This document shows positions 1 through 8,875 of a stretch of 64,000 bases of DNA, one piece after another. The DNA is from Myxococcales bacterium (GTDB lineage: Bacteria > Myxococcota_A > Polyangia > Polyangiales > Ga0077539): positions 124,001 through 188,000 of the forward strand of contig JAEUKI010000062.1 in the NCBI GenBank assembly GCA_016793325.1. Reading direction: 5' to 3'. The notes under the pieces were generated by a model, which was not told the origin of the DNA, made no database searches, and worked only from the letters and a program-made list of their open reading frames with translations. A program made the position numbers and the translations under genes. Position 1 is the stretch's first letter; every line of letters starts with the position of its first letter.

Positions 1-1
1 T

Positions 2-1024
2 GGCCAGGACTCCCCGAACGACGCGCAATACTGGTCCGCGGGGCTCGCGATCTCGCTGCGCGTTCCGCCGCCGCTCCCGCCGCCGGTGATCTCTCCGGTC
101 GCGGACGCGGACTCGGACGGAGTTCTCGATGGCGCCGACCAATGCCCAAACGAGCCTGCGGGAACGCCGACGGACCCCGAGCACCTCGGCTGTCCTCCGC
201 GCGATCGCGACCGCGACGGAGTGACCGACTCGACTGACGTCTGCCCCGAGCTGCCGCGCGGCGCGCACCCGTCGCCGACGCGCGCCGGATGCCCTGCAAC
301 AGACTCGGATCTCGACGGCGTGTTCGACTTCGAAGACGCGTGTCCTGCCACTGCGGCTGGGCCGCACCCCGATCCGCTTCGCGCGGGTTGTCCGGACGGC
401 GACGATGACGCCGACTCCGTTCTCAACCACAGCGACGTGTGCCCGCGCGAGCCGCAGGGAATGCACGCCGACCCGCGTCGCTTGGGGTGCCCGCAGCCCG
501 ATCGCGATCGCGACTCGGTCGCGGACACCGTCGACGCGTGCCCCGACGTGATCGGAGCGCCCAACGTCGATCCGCGCCGCAACGGTTGTCCTGGCCTCTT
601 GGTGATCCGCGACGGGCGCATCGTGATCTTGCAGCCCGTCTTCTTCGCGAACAACCGCGACAGGATCCTGCCGCCGAGCTTCAGGGTCTTGTCTGCCGTG
701 GTCGCCGCGCTCCGCGCGCAGCCAGAGATCACTCGCATCGGCGTCGAAGGGCACACGGACGACCTCGGGAGCGCCGAGGACAACATGCTGCTCTCGCAGC
801 GCAGGGCGCAGGCCGTGGCGGTGTGGCTCGCGCAGCACGGCGTCGAGTCGAGTCGCATCGAGGCGCGCGGCTACGGAAACACGCGCCCGATCGTCCCCAA
901 CGGCCCGCTCTCGGCCCGCGCGTCCAACCGACGCGTCGAGTTTCACATCCTCTCGCCGAGCCCGAACAACTCGGTCGACGCCAACGGCTCGGCCGGTCGT
1001 CCCACGGCAGGCGCCGCGCGATGA
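2..1024 (+). CDS. OmpA-family outer-membrane protein with thrombospondin type 3 repeats (5' truncated)
   Basis: The frame is open from the first bases of the window, so the start lies upstream. The first visible residues end in a Pro-rich hinge (RVPPPLPPP) that would follow a beta-barrel. Next come about five Asp-rich calcium-binding type 3 repeats (DADSDGVLDGADQCP, DRDRDGVTDSTDVCP and similar), each with a conserved Cys-Pro. The C-terminal ~120 residues form an OmpA-like peptidoglycan-binding domain (GHTDDLGSAEDNMLLSQRRA, then RIEARGYGNTRPI and NRRVEF). The family links the outer membrane to the cell wall, with the type 3 repeats as a stiff Ca-binding spacer. A GTG at 86 is in frame but would cut off the hinge, so I do not take it as the start. 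Confidence 0.9.
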   Translation, partial: GQDSPNDAQYWSAGLAISLRVPPPLPPPVISPVADADSDGVLDGADQCPNEPAGTPTDPEHLGCPPRDRDRDGVTDSTDVCPELPRGAHPSPTRAGCPATDSDLDGVFDFEDACPATAAGPHPDPLRAGCPDGDDDADSVLNHSDVCPREPQGMHADPRRLGCPQPDRDRDSVADTVDACPDVIGAPNVDPRRNGCPGLLVIRDGRIVILQPVFFANNRDRILPPSFRVLSAVVAALRAQPEITRIGVEGHTDDLGSAEDNMLLSQRRAQAVAVWLAQHGVESSRIEARGYGNTRPIVPNGPLSARASNRRVEFHILSPSPNNSVDANGSAGRPTAGAAR

Positions 1025-1083
1025 GCTCCGCTGAACGCCTCGAAGAATCTCGCGCACGTATTCAAGTGATAAGGACAAACACA

Positions 1084-2118
1084 ATGCCTTCGACATATGT
1101 CACGACGTCCGCCGCGGGCCGCCAGCGACTGCTCGCGTCCGTCGGCGCCCTGCTGCTCGCCGGCTGCGGCCCGCGCTCGATCCTCGGTCCTCAACCCGCG
1201 GGCGACGCGCGCGATGTCGCGGTGGACGCGATCACCGACGTGCAACGCGACGCTCCCGACGCGAGCGATGTGCACGACGACGCAGACGTCTCTGTCGACG
1301 TGACGATTCCGGACGTGACGGTCCCCGACGTGACGATTCCAGACGTGACGATTCCAGACGTGACGATTCCAGACGTGACCGTCGCCGACGTTGTCGACGT
1401 CGCAGACGTGAGCGACGTACCGGACGTCCTCGATGTTCCCGATGTCCTCGATGTTCCTGATGTGCTCGACGTATCGCTCGACACAGCGCCACCCGGTTCC
1501 GGCATCCTCGGATCTGCCGCGCAGTTCGCGATCGTCGCGGGCTCGACGGTGAGCAACACCGGGCTCTCGACGATCGTCGGCAAGGTCGCCGTCAGTCCTG
1601 GACTCGCGCTCGTCGGGATCCCCGCAGGCACCGTCGTTCACGCAGGCGACGGCGTCGCAGCGCTCGCGCAGTCGGACACGACGACGGCGTACAACTACCT
1701 CGCAGCGCTCCCGTGCGGCACCGTGCTCACGGGGCTCGACCTCGGCGGCCGAACGCTCGCGCCGGGCGTCTACTGCTTCACCTCGTCCGCCGGACTGACC
1801 GGAACGCTCGTGCTTGACGGACAGGGCCAGCCCAACCCGCTCTTCGTCTTTCAAGTCGCGAGCACGCTCGTCATCGCGAACGTCGCGGCCGTCACGATGA
1901 TCAACGGCGCGCGTCCCTGCGGCGTCTACTGGCAGGTCGGCAGCTCGGCGACCGTCGGAATCGCCAGTAACTTTGCAGGCAACATCATCTCGCTCGCCAA
2001 CGTCACCCTCGGCACCGGCGCGTCTCTCGCCGGCCGCGCGCTCGCTCGCACGGGCGGCGTGACGATGGACACCAACTCGGTCACCAACGCGACCTGCCCC
2101 GATCCTTCGAGGCCGTGA
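1084..2118 (+). CDS. Ice-binding-domain (DUF3494) lipoprotein with Asp-Val repeat linker
   Basis: The 344-residue protein starts at ATG 1084, preceded by AAGGA about nine bases upstream. An in-frame ATG at 1021 lacks such a site. A signal peptide ends in the lipobox LLAGC. A low-complexity linker follows, built of DVTIP and DVLDVP units. From about residue 140 to the end it matches the DUF3494/ice-binding beta-solenoid: GSAAQFAIVAGSTVSNTG, VAVSPG, TLAPGVYCF, VFQVASTL and CGVYWQVGSSATVG. Family members include antifreeze proteins and adhesins; many carriers are mesophiles, so adhesion is as likely as ice binding. The gene sits 59 bases after the OmpA-like gene in the same direction. Confidence 0.85.
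   Translation: MPSTYVTTSAAGRQRLLASVGALLLAGCGPRSILGPQPAGDARDVAVDAITDVQRDAPDASDVHDDADVSVDVTIPDVTVPDVTIPDVTIPDVTIPDVTVADVVDVADVSDVPDVLDVPDVLDVPDVLDVSLDTAPPGSGILGSAAQFAIVAGSTVSNTGLSTIVGKVAVSPGLALVGIPAGTVVHAGDGVAALAQSDTTTAYNYLAALPCGTVLTGLDLGGRTLAPGVYCFTSSAGLTGTLVLDGQGQPNPLFVFQVASTLVIANVAAVTMINGARPCGVYWQVGSSATVGIASNFAGNIISLANVTLGTGASLAGRALARTGGVTMDTNSVTNATCPDPSRP
1299..1390 (+). repeat. 15-bp tandem repeat coding for DVTIP units
   Basis: Within the ice-binding lipoprotein gene a 15-base unit of the form GACGTGACGATTCCA is repeated about six times. Three central copies are identical. They encode the pentapeptide DVTIP or DVTVP. A related 12- to 18-base array coding DVLDVP follows at about 1420-1470. 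Identical copies suggest recent slippage expansion of the linker that holds the domain away from the membrane. Confidence 0.85.
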
Positions 2119-2334
2119 TGCAGGCCGCGTGCTTGTCGCTGCGTCACGGCCGCTGAAGTGCGCCGCGCGACGCGATCGGGAGGGTGAGCGCGATGGCACA
2201 GCGAGTGCGTCAACGCGCAACGGCATCGGTCTGCGGCGCTCGGCGATCGCGGATCGAACAGGCGAGATGCGTCTGTTGCACGTGACGCGCAAAGCGCGCG
2301 CCAGTGCATCGCCGACCCGCAGCGGAGACACTCG

Positions 2335-5300
2335 ATGGCGAAATTCTCGACGCTCGACGGAAACGAGGCGGTCGCGTCGGTCGCGTACCGACTCAGCGAA
2401 GTCGTCGCGATCTATCCGATCACGCCCGCGTCGGCGATGGGCGAGTTCAGCGACGATTGGGCGGCGTCCAAGCGGATGAATTTGTGGGGCGTCGTCCCCG
2501 ACGTCGTCGAGATGCAGAGCGAAGCTGGCGCAGCGGGCGCCGTGCACGGCGCGCTGCAAGCGGGCTCGCTCGCGACGACGTTCACCGCGTCGCAGGGGCT
2601 CCTGCTCATGTTGCCAAACCTCTACAAGATCGCCGGCGAGCTCACGGGCTGCGCGATTCACGTCGCGGCGCGCGCGGTCGCGACGCAGGCGCTCTCGATC
2701 TTCGGCGATCACTCGGACGTGATGGCCGCGCGATCGACGGGGATGGCCCTGCTCTGCTCGGGGAGCGTCCAAGAAGCGCAGGACCTCGCGGCGATCGCCC
2801 ACGCGACAGCGCTCGAGTCGCGCGTCCCGTTTCTGCACTTCTTCGACGGATTTCGCACGTCGCACGAGGTTCAGAAGATCGTCGCGCTCGACGACGAAGA
2901 GCTCCTCGCGTTGATCGACCCCGCGTCCATCGAAGCGCACCGCGCGAGGCGCCTGACGCCCGAAGCGCCTGTGCTCCGCGGGACCTCGCAGAACCCGGAC
3001 GCGTTCTTTCCCGCGAGAGAGGCGAGCAACCCGTTCTACGACGAGTGCCCCGACAAGCTCGCGGCCGTGATGGAGCGCTTCGCGAAGATCACCGGGCGCG
3101 CGTATCGACCGTTCGAGTACACGGGCCACCCCGAGCCCGAGCGCGTGATCGTGATGATGGGCTCGGGCGCCGAGTGCACCCAAGAGGTCGTCGAGTCGCT
3201 CGTGGCGCGGGGCGAGCGCGTGGGGCTCCTTCGGGTGCGGCTGTTTCGCCCGTTTTCGATGCGGTATTTCTTCGACGCGCTCCCCGCGAGCACCCGGGCG
3301 ATCGCCGTGCTCGACCGCGCCAAGGAGCCCGGCGCGAGCGCCGATCCGCTCGCGCTCGAGGTGGGCGGCGCGCTCTTGTGGGCGCACACAAAAACAACAC
3401 TGCAGCGCATGCCGAAGGTGCTCGCGGGGCGCTACGGCTTGGGCTCGCGAGAGTTTACGCCGCCGATGGCGAAGGCCGTGTTCGACGAGCTCGCGCGCGC
3501 GATCGAAGGCGACGCCGACGCCAAGGTGCGGTTCACCGTGGGCGTCCGCGACGACGTGACGCGGCTTTCGCTCGCGGAAGATCGCGAGTTCTCGGTCGAG
3601 GACGAGTCCGTCGTTCGCGCGGTGTTCTACGGGCTCGGCTCGGACGGGACGGTCTCGAGCAACAAGGCCAGCCTGAAGATCCTCGGCGAAGACGGCGATC
3701 GCTTCGTGCAAGGCCACTTCGTCTACGACTCGAAGAAGTCTGGAACGACGACGGTCTCGCACCTCCGATTCGGCGCGCGCCCCATTCGATCGACGTACGA
3801 AATCCAGCGCGCGAAGTTCGTCGCCGTTCACGATCCTGGGCTGCTCGATCGGAGGGACGTGCTCTCTCGGGCGGATCAGGGCGCGACGGTGCTGCTCAAT
3901 CTCCCCGGCGACGCTGCGTCCGCGTGGGATCGCCTCCCGCGCGAAGCGCAGAGCGCCCTCGTCGAGAAGCGATGCGAGCTCTACGTGATCGACGCCAATC
4001 GCGTCGCCGAAGAAGCCGGCCTCGGCAAGCGAATCAACACCGTGATGCAGGTGTGCTTCTTCGCGCTCTCCGGCGTCTTGCCTCGCGACGAAGCGATCGC
4101 GAAGATCAAAGAATCCGTCGCAAAAACCTGGGGAAAGCGCGGCCCCGAGGTCGTTCGTCGCAACGTCGCGGCCATCGACGCGTGCCTCGATCACCTCGTG
4201 CGCGTGGAGGTCGGCGCGACGGTCACCGCGACCAAGGTTCGGCGCGAGGCCGTTCCGTCGTCCGCGCCGGACTTCGTGCAGAAGACGACGCGACTGCTGC
4301 TCGAGGGGCGAGGGGACGAGCTCCCTGTGAGCGCCTTTCCACCGGATGGAACGTGGCCCGTCGGGACCGCGAAGTACGAGAAGCGCTCGCTCGCGGCGGA
4401 CATCCCCGTGTGGGAGTCGGACCTGTGCATCCAGTGCAACAAGTGCTCGATGATCTGCCCGCACTCGGCGATTCGAACGAACGTCTTCGAGCCAGACGCG
4501 CTCGCGGACAAGCCCGAGCACTTCGCGTCGATCCCCTGCAAAATCGGCGAGAAAATTAACGGGCTCGCCTACGTCGTCCAGGTCGCCCCCGACGACTGCA
4601 CCGGCTGCGGGCTGTGCGTCGAGGTCTGCCCCGCCAAGGACAAGCGACAGCCGCGACGCAAGGCGATCAACATGGTCGACGTCGCGCTGCACCGCGATCG
4701 CGAACGTGAGCGATGGGCGTACTTTTCGAGCCGACCCGAGGTCGCGCGGTCGCGCATCCCGTCGGACGCGCGCGGGTCCGTGATGCTCCCGACGCTCTTC
4801 GAGTTCAGCGGAGCGTGCTCGGGGTGCGGAGAAACACCGTACATCCGATGGCTCACGCAGCTGTTCGGCGATCGAATGCTCATCGCCAACGCCACGGGTT
4901 GCTCGTCGATCTACGGCGGAAATCTCCCGACGACCCCGTACACCACCGACGCGCACGGCCGCGGCCCCGCGTGGAACAACTCGCTCTTCGAAGACGCCGC
5001 GGAGTTCGGTCTAGGCTTTCGCCTCGCCGTCGACGCGCTCTCTCGAAACGCGCGAGCGCTCTTGTCCGAGCTCCGTGGGTCTCTGCCCGACGCGCTCGTG
5101 ACCGAGCTCGAAGCGCCCTGCTTCGCGTCGGACGAGCTCGCGATCGAGCGACGACGCGCAGCGGTCCTCGCGCTCCGCGCCGCGCTCGCGGGACACACGG
5201 ATTCGAGAGCCAGACTTCTCTTTGCGCTGGCAGACGAGCTCGTCCCGCGCGCCGTGTGGGTCATCGGCGGCGACGGTTGGGCCTACGACATCGGCTACGG

Positions 5301-5934
5301 CGGCCTCGATCACGTGATCGCGTCGGGGCGCGACGTGAAGCTCCTCGTGCTCGACACGGAGGTCTATTCGAACACGGGCGGGCAGCAATCGAAGGCCACG
5401 CCCCTCGGCGCCGCCGCGAAGTTCGCCAGCGCCGGAAAGGAGTCTCGCAAGAAGGACCTCGGCCTGCTCGCGATGAGCTACGGGCACGTCTACGTCGCCT
5501 CCATCGCGCTTCAAGCGAAGCCCGCGCACGCGGCGGACACGCTCCGTGAAGCGATGAGCTTCCACGGCCCCGCGCTCGTGATCGCGCACTCGCCGTGCAT
5601 CGCGCACGGCTACGACCTCGTTCACTCGCCCGAGCAGCAGCGCCGCGCGGTCGACAGCTGGGCGTGGCCGCTCTTTCGCTTCGATCCGCGTCGCATCGCG
5701 GAGGGCAAGGCCCCGCTCGAGATCGACAGCGGACCGCCGAAGGTCCCGCTGCGAAAATACATGGAAGAAGAGGCGAGATTTCGCATGGTCGAGCTCCGCG
5801 ACCCCGCGCGCTACGAGACGCTCGTGAAGCTCGCCGAGGACGCCGTCAGCGACCGGCGCGCGCTCTACAGCCAGCTCGCGGGCGTGACGATTCCATCCCA
5901 CGAAATCAAGGGCAACGGAGGCGCGCATGGTTGA
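2335..5934 (+). CDS. nifJ: Pyruvate:ferredoxin (flavodoxin) oxidoreductase, single-chain
   Basis: The 1199-residue length is right for the homodimeric enzyme that converts pyruvate and CoA to acetyl-CoA, CO2 and reduced ferredoxin or flavodoxin. The N-terminal pyrimidine-binding domain has YPITPASAMGE near residue 27. Two ferredoxin-like clusters are complete: C698/C701/C704/C708 and C755/C758/C761/C765. The C-terminal TPP domain carries CSGCGETPY (C828, C831) and GDGWAYDIGYGG near 978, followed by VYSNTGGQQS. A GGAG lies just upstream of the ATG. The stop overlaps the next gene by 8 bases, indicating co-translation. It points to an anaerobic or low-oxygen branch of carbon metabolism, or ferredoxin supply. 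Confidence 0.97.
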   Translation: MAKFSTLDGNEAVASVAYRLSEVVAIYPITPASAMGEFSDDWAASKRMNLWGVVPDVVEMQSEAGAAGAVHGALQAGSLATTFTASQGLLLMLPNLYKIAGELTGCAIHVAARAVATQALSIFGDHSDVMAARSTGMALLCSGSVQEAQDLAAIAHATALESRVPFLHFFDGFRTSHEVQKIVALDDEELLALIDPASIEAHRARRLTPEAPVLRGTSQNPDAFFPAREASNPFYDECPDKLAAVMERFAKITGRAYRPFEYTGHPEPERVIVMMGSGAECTQEVVESLVARGERVGLLRVRLFRPFSMRYFFDALPASTRAIAVLDRAKEPGASADPLALEVGGALLWAHTKTTLQRMPKVLAGRYGLGSREFTPPMAKAVFDELARAIEGDADAKVRFTVGVRDDVTRLSLAEDREFSVEDESVVRAVFYGLGSDGTVSSNKASLKILGEDGDRFVQGHFVYDSKKSGTTTVSHLRFGARPIRSTYEIQRAKFVAVHDPGLLDRRDVLSRADQGATVLLNLPGDAASAWDRLPREAQSALVEKRCELYVIDANRVAEEAGLGKRINTVMQVCFFALSGVLPRDEAIAKIKESVAKTWGKRGPEVVRRNVAAIDACLDHLVRVEVGATVTATKVRREAVPSSAPDFVQKTTRLLLEGRGDELPVSAFPPDGTWPVGTAKYEKRSLAADIPVWESDLCIQCNKCSMICPHSAIRTNVFEPDALADKPEHFASIPCKIGEKINGLAYVVQVAPDDCTGCGLCVEVCPAKDKRQPRRKAINMVDVALHRDRERERWAYFSSRPEVARSRIPSDARGSVMLPTLFEFSGACSGCGETPYIRWLTQLFGDRMLIANATGCSSIYGGNLPTTPYTTDAHGRGPAWNNSLFEDAAEFGLGFRLAVDALSRNARALLSELRGSLPDALVTELEAPCFASDELAIERRRAAVLALRAALAGHTDSRARLLFALADELVPRAVWVIGGDGWAYDIGYGGLDHVIASGRDVKLLVLDTEVYSNTGGQQSKATPLGAAAKFASAGKESRKKDLGLLAMSYGHVYVASIALQAKPAHAADTLREAMSFHGPALVIAHSPCIAHGYDLVHSPEQQRRAVDSWAWPLFRFDPRRIAEGKAPLEIDSGPPKVPLRKYMEEEARFRMVELRDPARYETLVKLAEDAVSDRRALYSQLAGVTIPSHEIKGNGGAHG

Positions 5935-6943
5935 TCTTCGAACGCAGTGGCTCGGACTCGCGCTGCCGACGCCCATCGTCGTCGCGTCGAGCCCCCTCAG
6001 CGACGACCTCGACGCGCTTCGACTGCTCGAGCGCGCCGGCGCGGGCGCCGTCGTGATGCGCTCGCTCTTCGAAGAGCAGCTCGTCGAAGAGCAAATGGCG
6101 GCGCATCGGTACTTCGACAGCCACGCGGACGGCGACGCCGAAGCGCGCACGATGGTGCCCGAGTCGCACGTGTTCTCGCTGGGGCCGGACGCGTATCTCG
6201 TGAACATTCGCCGCGCGCGGGGCGCGCTGAACATCCCGGTGATCGGCTCGCTCAACGGCACTTCGCCCGGCGGATGGACCGAGCTCGCCGGGGCCCTCGA
6301 AGCCGCGGGCGCCGACGCGATCGAGCTCAACCTCTACGACCTCGGGACCTCCCTGCGCGAAGACTCGAGCGACGTCGAAGCGCGGCAGCTCGAGGTCGTG
6401 CGAGGCGTCTGCGCGGCGGTGCGCGTCCCTGTGAGCGTGAAGCTCTCGCCGTTCTATGCGTCGCTCCCGTTCTTCGTCGAGAAGCTGCGAGGCGCGGGGG
6501 CGAGGGGCGTCGTGCTCTTCAATCGCTTCTATCAGCCGGACATCGACCTCGACGCGCTCGAGGTCGTTCGTCACGTTCGGTTCTCGACGCACAGCGAGCT
6601 GCCGCTGCGATTGCACGGCCTCGCGCTGCTCTCGGGCCGCGTCGACGTCGAGCTCGCGGCGAGCGGCGGCGTTCACTCGGGAGACGACGCGGTGAAGTGC
6701 ATCGTCTCGGGGGCGCACGTCGTTCAGCTCGCGAGCGTGTTGCTCGAGCGAGGCTCCGAGGCGATGCGCGCGATCGTCGAGGGCGTGCGCGCGAGGCTCG
6801 ACGCGATGGGGTACGACCACGTCGCGCACGCGCGAGGGGTGCTCGCGCTCGACAAGGCCCCCGATCCGCACGCGTGGGAGCGACTGCAGTACGTTCGAAC
6901 GCTCCAAGGCTGGCGCCCTCGCCACGGTGGCAAGTGGCGGTGA
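5927..6943 (+). CDS. Dihydroorotate dehydrogenase-like protein
   Basis: The 338-residue protein has the FMN-binding TIM barrel of the PyrD family: VVASSPLSDD at the N-terminus, VIGSLNGTSPGGW, DAIELNLYDLG, VSVKLSPFY and, near the C-terminus, GGVHSGDDAVKCIVSGA for the phosphate site. Genes of this type are commonly found next to nifJ. Here it overlaps nifJ by 8 bases, so the two are surely one operon. True pyrimidine synthesis is doubtful because of this context; the physiological substrate is not known to me. It ends 21 bases before the convergent end of the next gene. Confidence 0.88.
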   Translation: MVDLRTQWLGLALPTPIVVASSPLSDDLDALRLLERAGAGAVVMRSLFEEQLVEEQMAAHRYFDSHADGDAEARTMVPESHVFSLGPDAYLVNIRRARGALNIPVIGSLNGTSPGGWTELAGALEAAGADAIELNLYDLGTSLREDSSDVEARQLEVVRGVCAAVRVPVSVKLSPFYASLPFFVEKLRGAGARGVVLFNRFYQPDIDLDALEVVRHVRFSTHSELPLRLHGLALLSGRVDVELAASGGVHSGDDAVKCIVSGAHVVQLASVLLERGSEAMRAIVEGVRARLDAMGYDHVAHARGVLALDKAPDPHAWERLQYVRTLQGWRPRHGGKWR

Positions 6944-6964
6944 GCCCATGAATTCAACGCTCGT

Positions 6965-8836
6965 TCAGCCGCCGCCCGTGGTCGACACCGACAACACGTA
7001 GCCGCCGCCTGGCGCGGTCCCTTCGAGCACGACGATGGCGCGCTGGCCCGACTCGATCGAGAGCTGGCGATTGCCCGCCTCGCTCGAGATGCACTGGGCG
7101 GCTGTGTACATCCCGCACGTCGTCGTGGTCGCGAGAAACACCGGAAACATCGGGTTCGGCGTGGGATTTCCCGGCTGAACATAGGGGCTGTCGTCCGGGT
7201 ACTGGACCAAGAAATACTCGTCTGGGGTGCGCGCGCGCATCGTGCACGGGAGCGACGTCGTGTCGCGAGAGAACGTTCCGACGATCGCGCCTCCGCGACC
7301 GACGTCGTACGGCGCCGCGCACGTCGTGGGCGCGGGCGGAGCCTTGCGCGAGACCGTCAATCGCATCGGACCTCCCGAGCTCTCCGAGTACGAGTCCGCC
7401 GCGAACAAGAGCGTGCGCGGGACGGCGCTCACCGACGACGGACGAATCACGATTCGAGAGCCGCGCGAGCCGCTGCCGCCCATGTCGTCGTTGCACGCGA
7501 TGGGAAGCACGGTCCCGTCGGGGCATCGATCGAACGCGAGCAGCATCGGATCGGACGAGCCCACGCGATCGAGGATCACCTCGAGCTCTTGATTCGCTGG
7601 CCACGTCACGCGGTACCAGAGCTCTTTGCCCGCGCCCGCGCTCGTCAACGAGAAGCGGCACATCGCGCCGAGCACGCTCGCGCCCTGCGTCGTGTCGAGC
7701 AATCGAGACACCGACGTTTGGGTCATCAGGTCGATCGTGTCTGCAGTGGCGCAGGTCATATTGTTGTACGGGCCGCAGATGCCCATCTCGTCGACCATCC
7801 CGTTGCAGTCGTTGTCGAGCCGATCGCAGAGCTCTGCGCCCGCGGGTGACACGGACCTCCGGGTGTCGTCGCAGTCGCGGCCGAGGCACACGAGGCCCTC
7901 GCCGTAGCCGTCGCCATCATTGTCGATGCAGCCGCGACCGACCGAGCGAACGCACGTTCCGCCGGGGCCGCACGCGGTGCCTGCGGGGCAGGGGGGGCAC
8001 CATGGATCGCAGCGATCACGACCGCACGCGCTCGCGTCGGGTCTTCGGCGCGGCGCGCCCGAGGCTGGAATCGCCGCGGGGTCGATGCACGCGCCGTCTT
8101 CGCCGCACGTGAGCCCGCGCTCGCGGCACCACGTGAACGTCGAGCAGTTGTCCATCCCCGACGTCCCGCATCCGCGCACCGGAAACGCGCATCGGTGACT
8201 GAGCACCATGCGGACGATCGTCGGTCCTTCGACGAAGGGACGCACGACCGCGTGCTGCGTCCACGTGTAGCTCGGGAGGTCGTCGAGGCTCGAGCTCTCG
8301 GCGCGCACTTCGATCAAGAGTCGGTCGTCGTAGGGCTGATCGAGGTTCAGCACGAGCGACGCTGGAAACGCCGTTCCACCGTCGGACGTTCGACGAAACT
8401 CTTGGCTGTTGACCGACGGATCGATCTCGAGCGTTCGAACGTCGCGCGCCGCGTCCATCCGCGCCCCGTCGCCCGCCTCGTTGGCGGCCCCGTCGGTTCG
8501 CGCGTCGACCCCGCTGTCGATCCCGCTATCGATCCCGCTGTCGATCCCGCTGTCGGGCCTCGCGCCATCGAGCGCAGCGTCCGTCGCAGCGCCGTCCGCG
8601 CGCGCGTCCGTGGCCCCGTCGACCCTCGCGTCCGTCGCCGCGTCCACCGGCGGAACAAACGGCCGATCGAGCCTCACGACGCGCAGGCGCAACGTGAGGG
8701 CGACGTTCGGCGGCAGGTCCGTGTCGAGCACGAGCTCGACGTACGGACGCTCGCGCGCGCAGCTCGCGCACAGGGCGGCGCAGAGCGCGAGGAGCGCAAA
8801 CACGCATCGAGCCACCGTCGACTGAAAACTCCTCAC
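6965..8836 (-). CDS. Secreted MopE-like metal-binding-motif protein, Asp-rich
   Basis: This 623-residue protein starts with a hydrophobic signal (VFALLALCAALCASC) that may be a lipoprotein signal, although the lipobox is imperfect. Residues ~55-125 are a low-complexity linker of VDGATD and DSGIDSG units. Near residues 300-345 there is a MopE-type motif (DNDGDGYGEG, then RDCDDTRRSVSPGAEL-like text and DNDCNGMVDE), which in that family is associated with copper or calcium binding. The C-terminal half contains two beta-rich repeats resembling pre-peptidase domains (ELWYRVTWPANQELEVIL and DEYFLVQYPD). It follows the radical SAM trio with a 39-base gap and may belong to the same transcript. Function unknown. 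Confidence 0.8.
   Translation of the reverse strand: MRSFQSTVARCVFALLALCAALCASCARERPYVELVLDTDLPPNVALTLRLRVVRLDRPFVPPVDAATDARVDGATDARADGAATDAALDGARPDSGIDSGIDSGIDSGVDARTDGAANEAGDGARMDAARDVRTLEIDPSVNSQEFRRTSDGGTAFPASLVLNLDQPYDDRLLIEVRAESSSLDDLPSYTWTQHAVVRPFVEGPTIVRMVLSHRCAFPVRGCGTSGMDNCSTFTWCRERGLTCGEDGACIDPAAIPASGAPRRRPDASACGRDRCDPWCPPCPAGTACGPGGTCVRSVGRGCIDNDGDGYGEGLVCLGRDCDDTRRSVSPAGAELCDRLDNDCNGMVDEMGICGPYNNMTCATADTIDLMTQTSVSRLLDTTQGASVLGAMCRFSLTSAGAGKELWYRVTWPANQELEVILDRVGSSDPMLLAFDRCPDGTVLPIACNDDMGGSGSRGSRIVIRPSSVSAVPRTLLFAADSYSESSGGPMRLTVSRKAPPAPTTCAAPYDVGRGGAIVGTFSRDTTSLPCTMRARTPDEYFLVQYPDDSPYVQPGNPTPNPMFPVFLATTTTCGMYTAAQCISSEAGNRQLSIESGQRAIVVLEGTAPGGGYVLSVSTTGGG
8507..8556 (-). repeat. 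12-bp tandem repeat coding for DSGI units
   Basis: Four near-identical 12-base units (plus-strand form CGATCCCGCTGT) lie in the linker of the MopE-like protein gene and encode repeated Asp-Ser-Gly-Ile. This is linker slippage like that in the ice-binding lipoprotein, not an independent element. Confidence 0.75.
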
Positions 8837-8875
8837 GCTCGGCGAGTGTCGCGCGATTGTGCGTTCGACCGCAAA

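Noticed and set aside
943..4956. Very long open frame on the minus strand
   Set aside because: It is opposite the ice-binding and nifJ genes, is extremely Arg-rich and matches no fold. It is a by-product of high GC.
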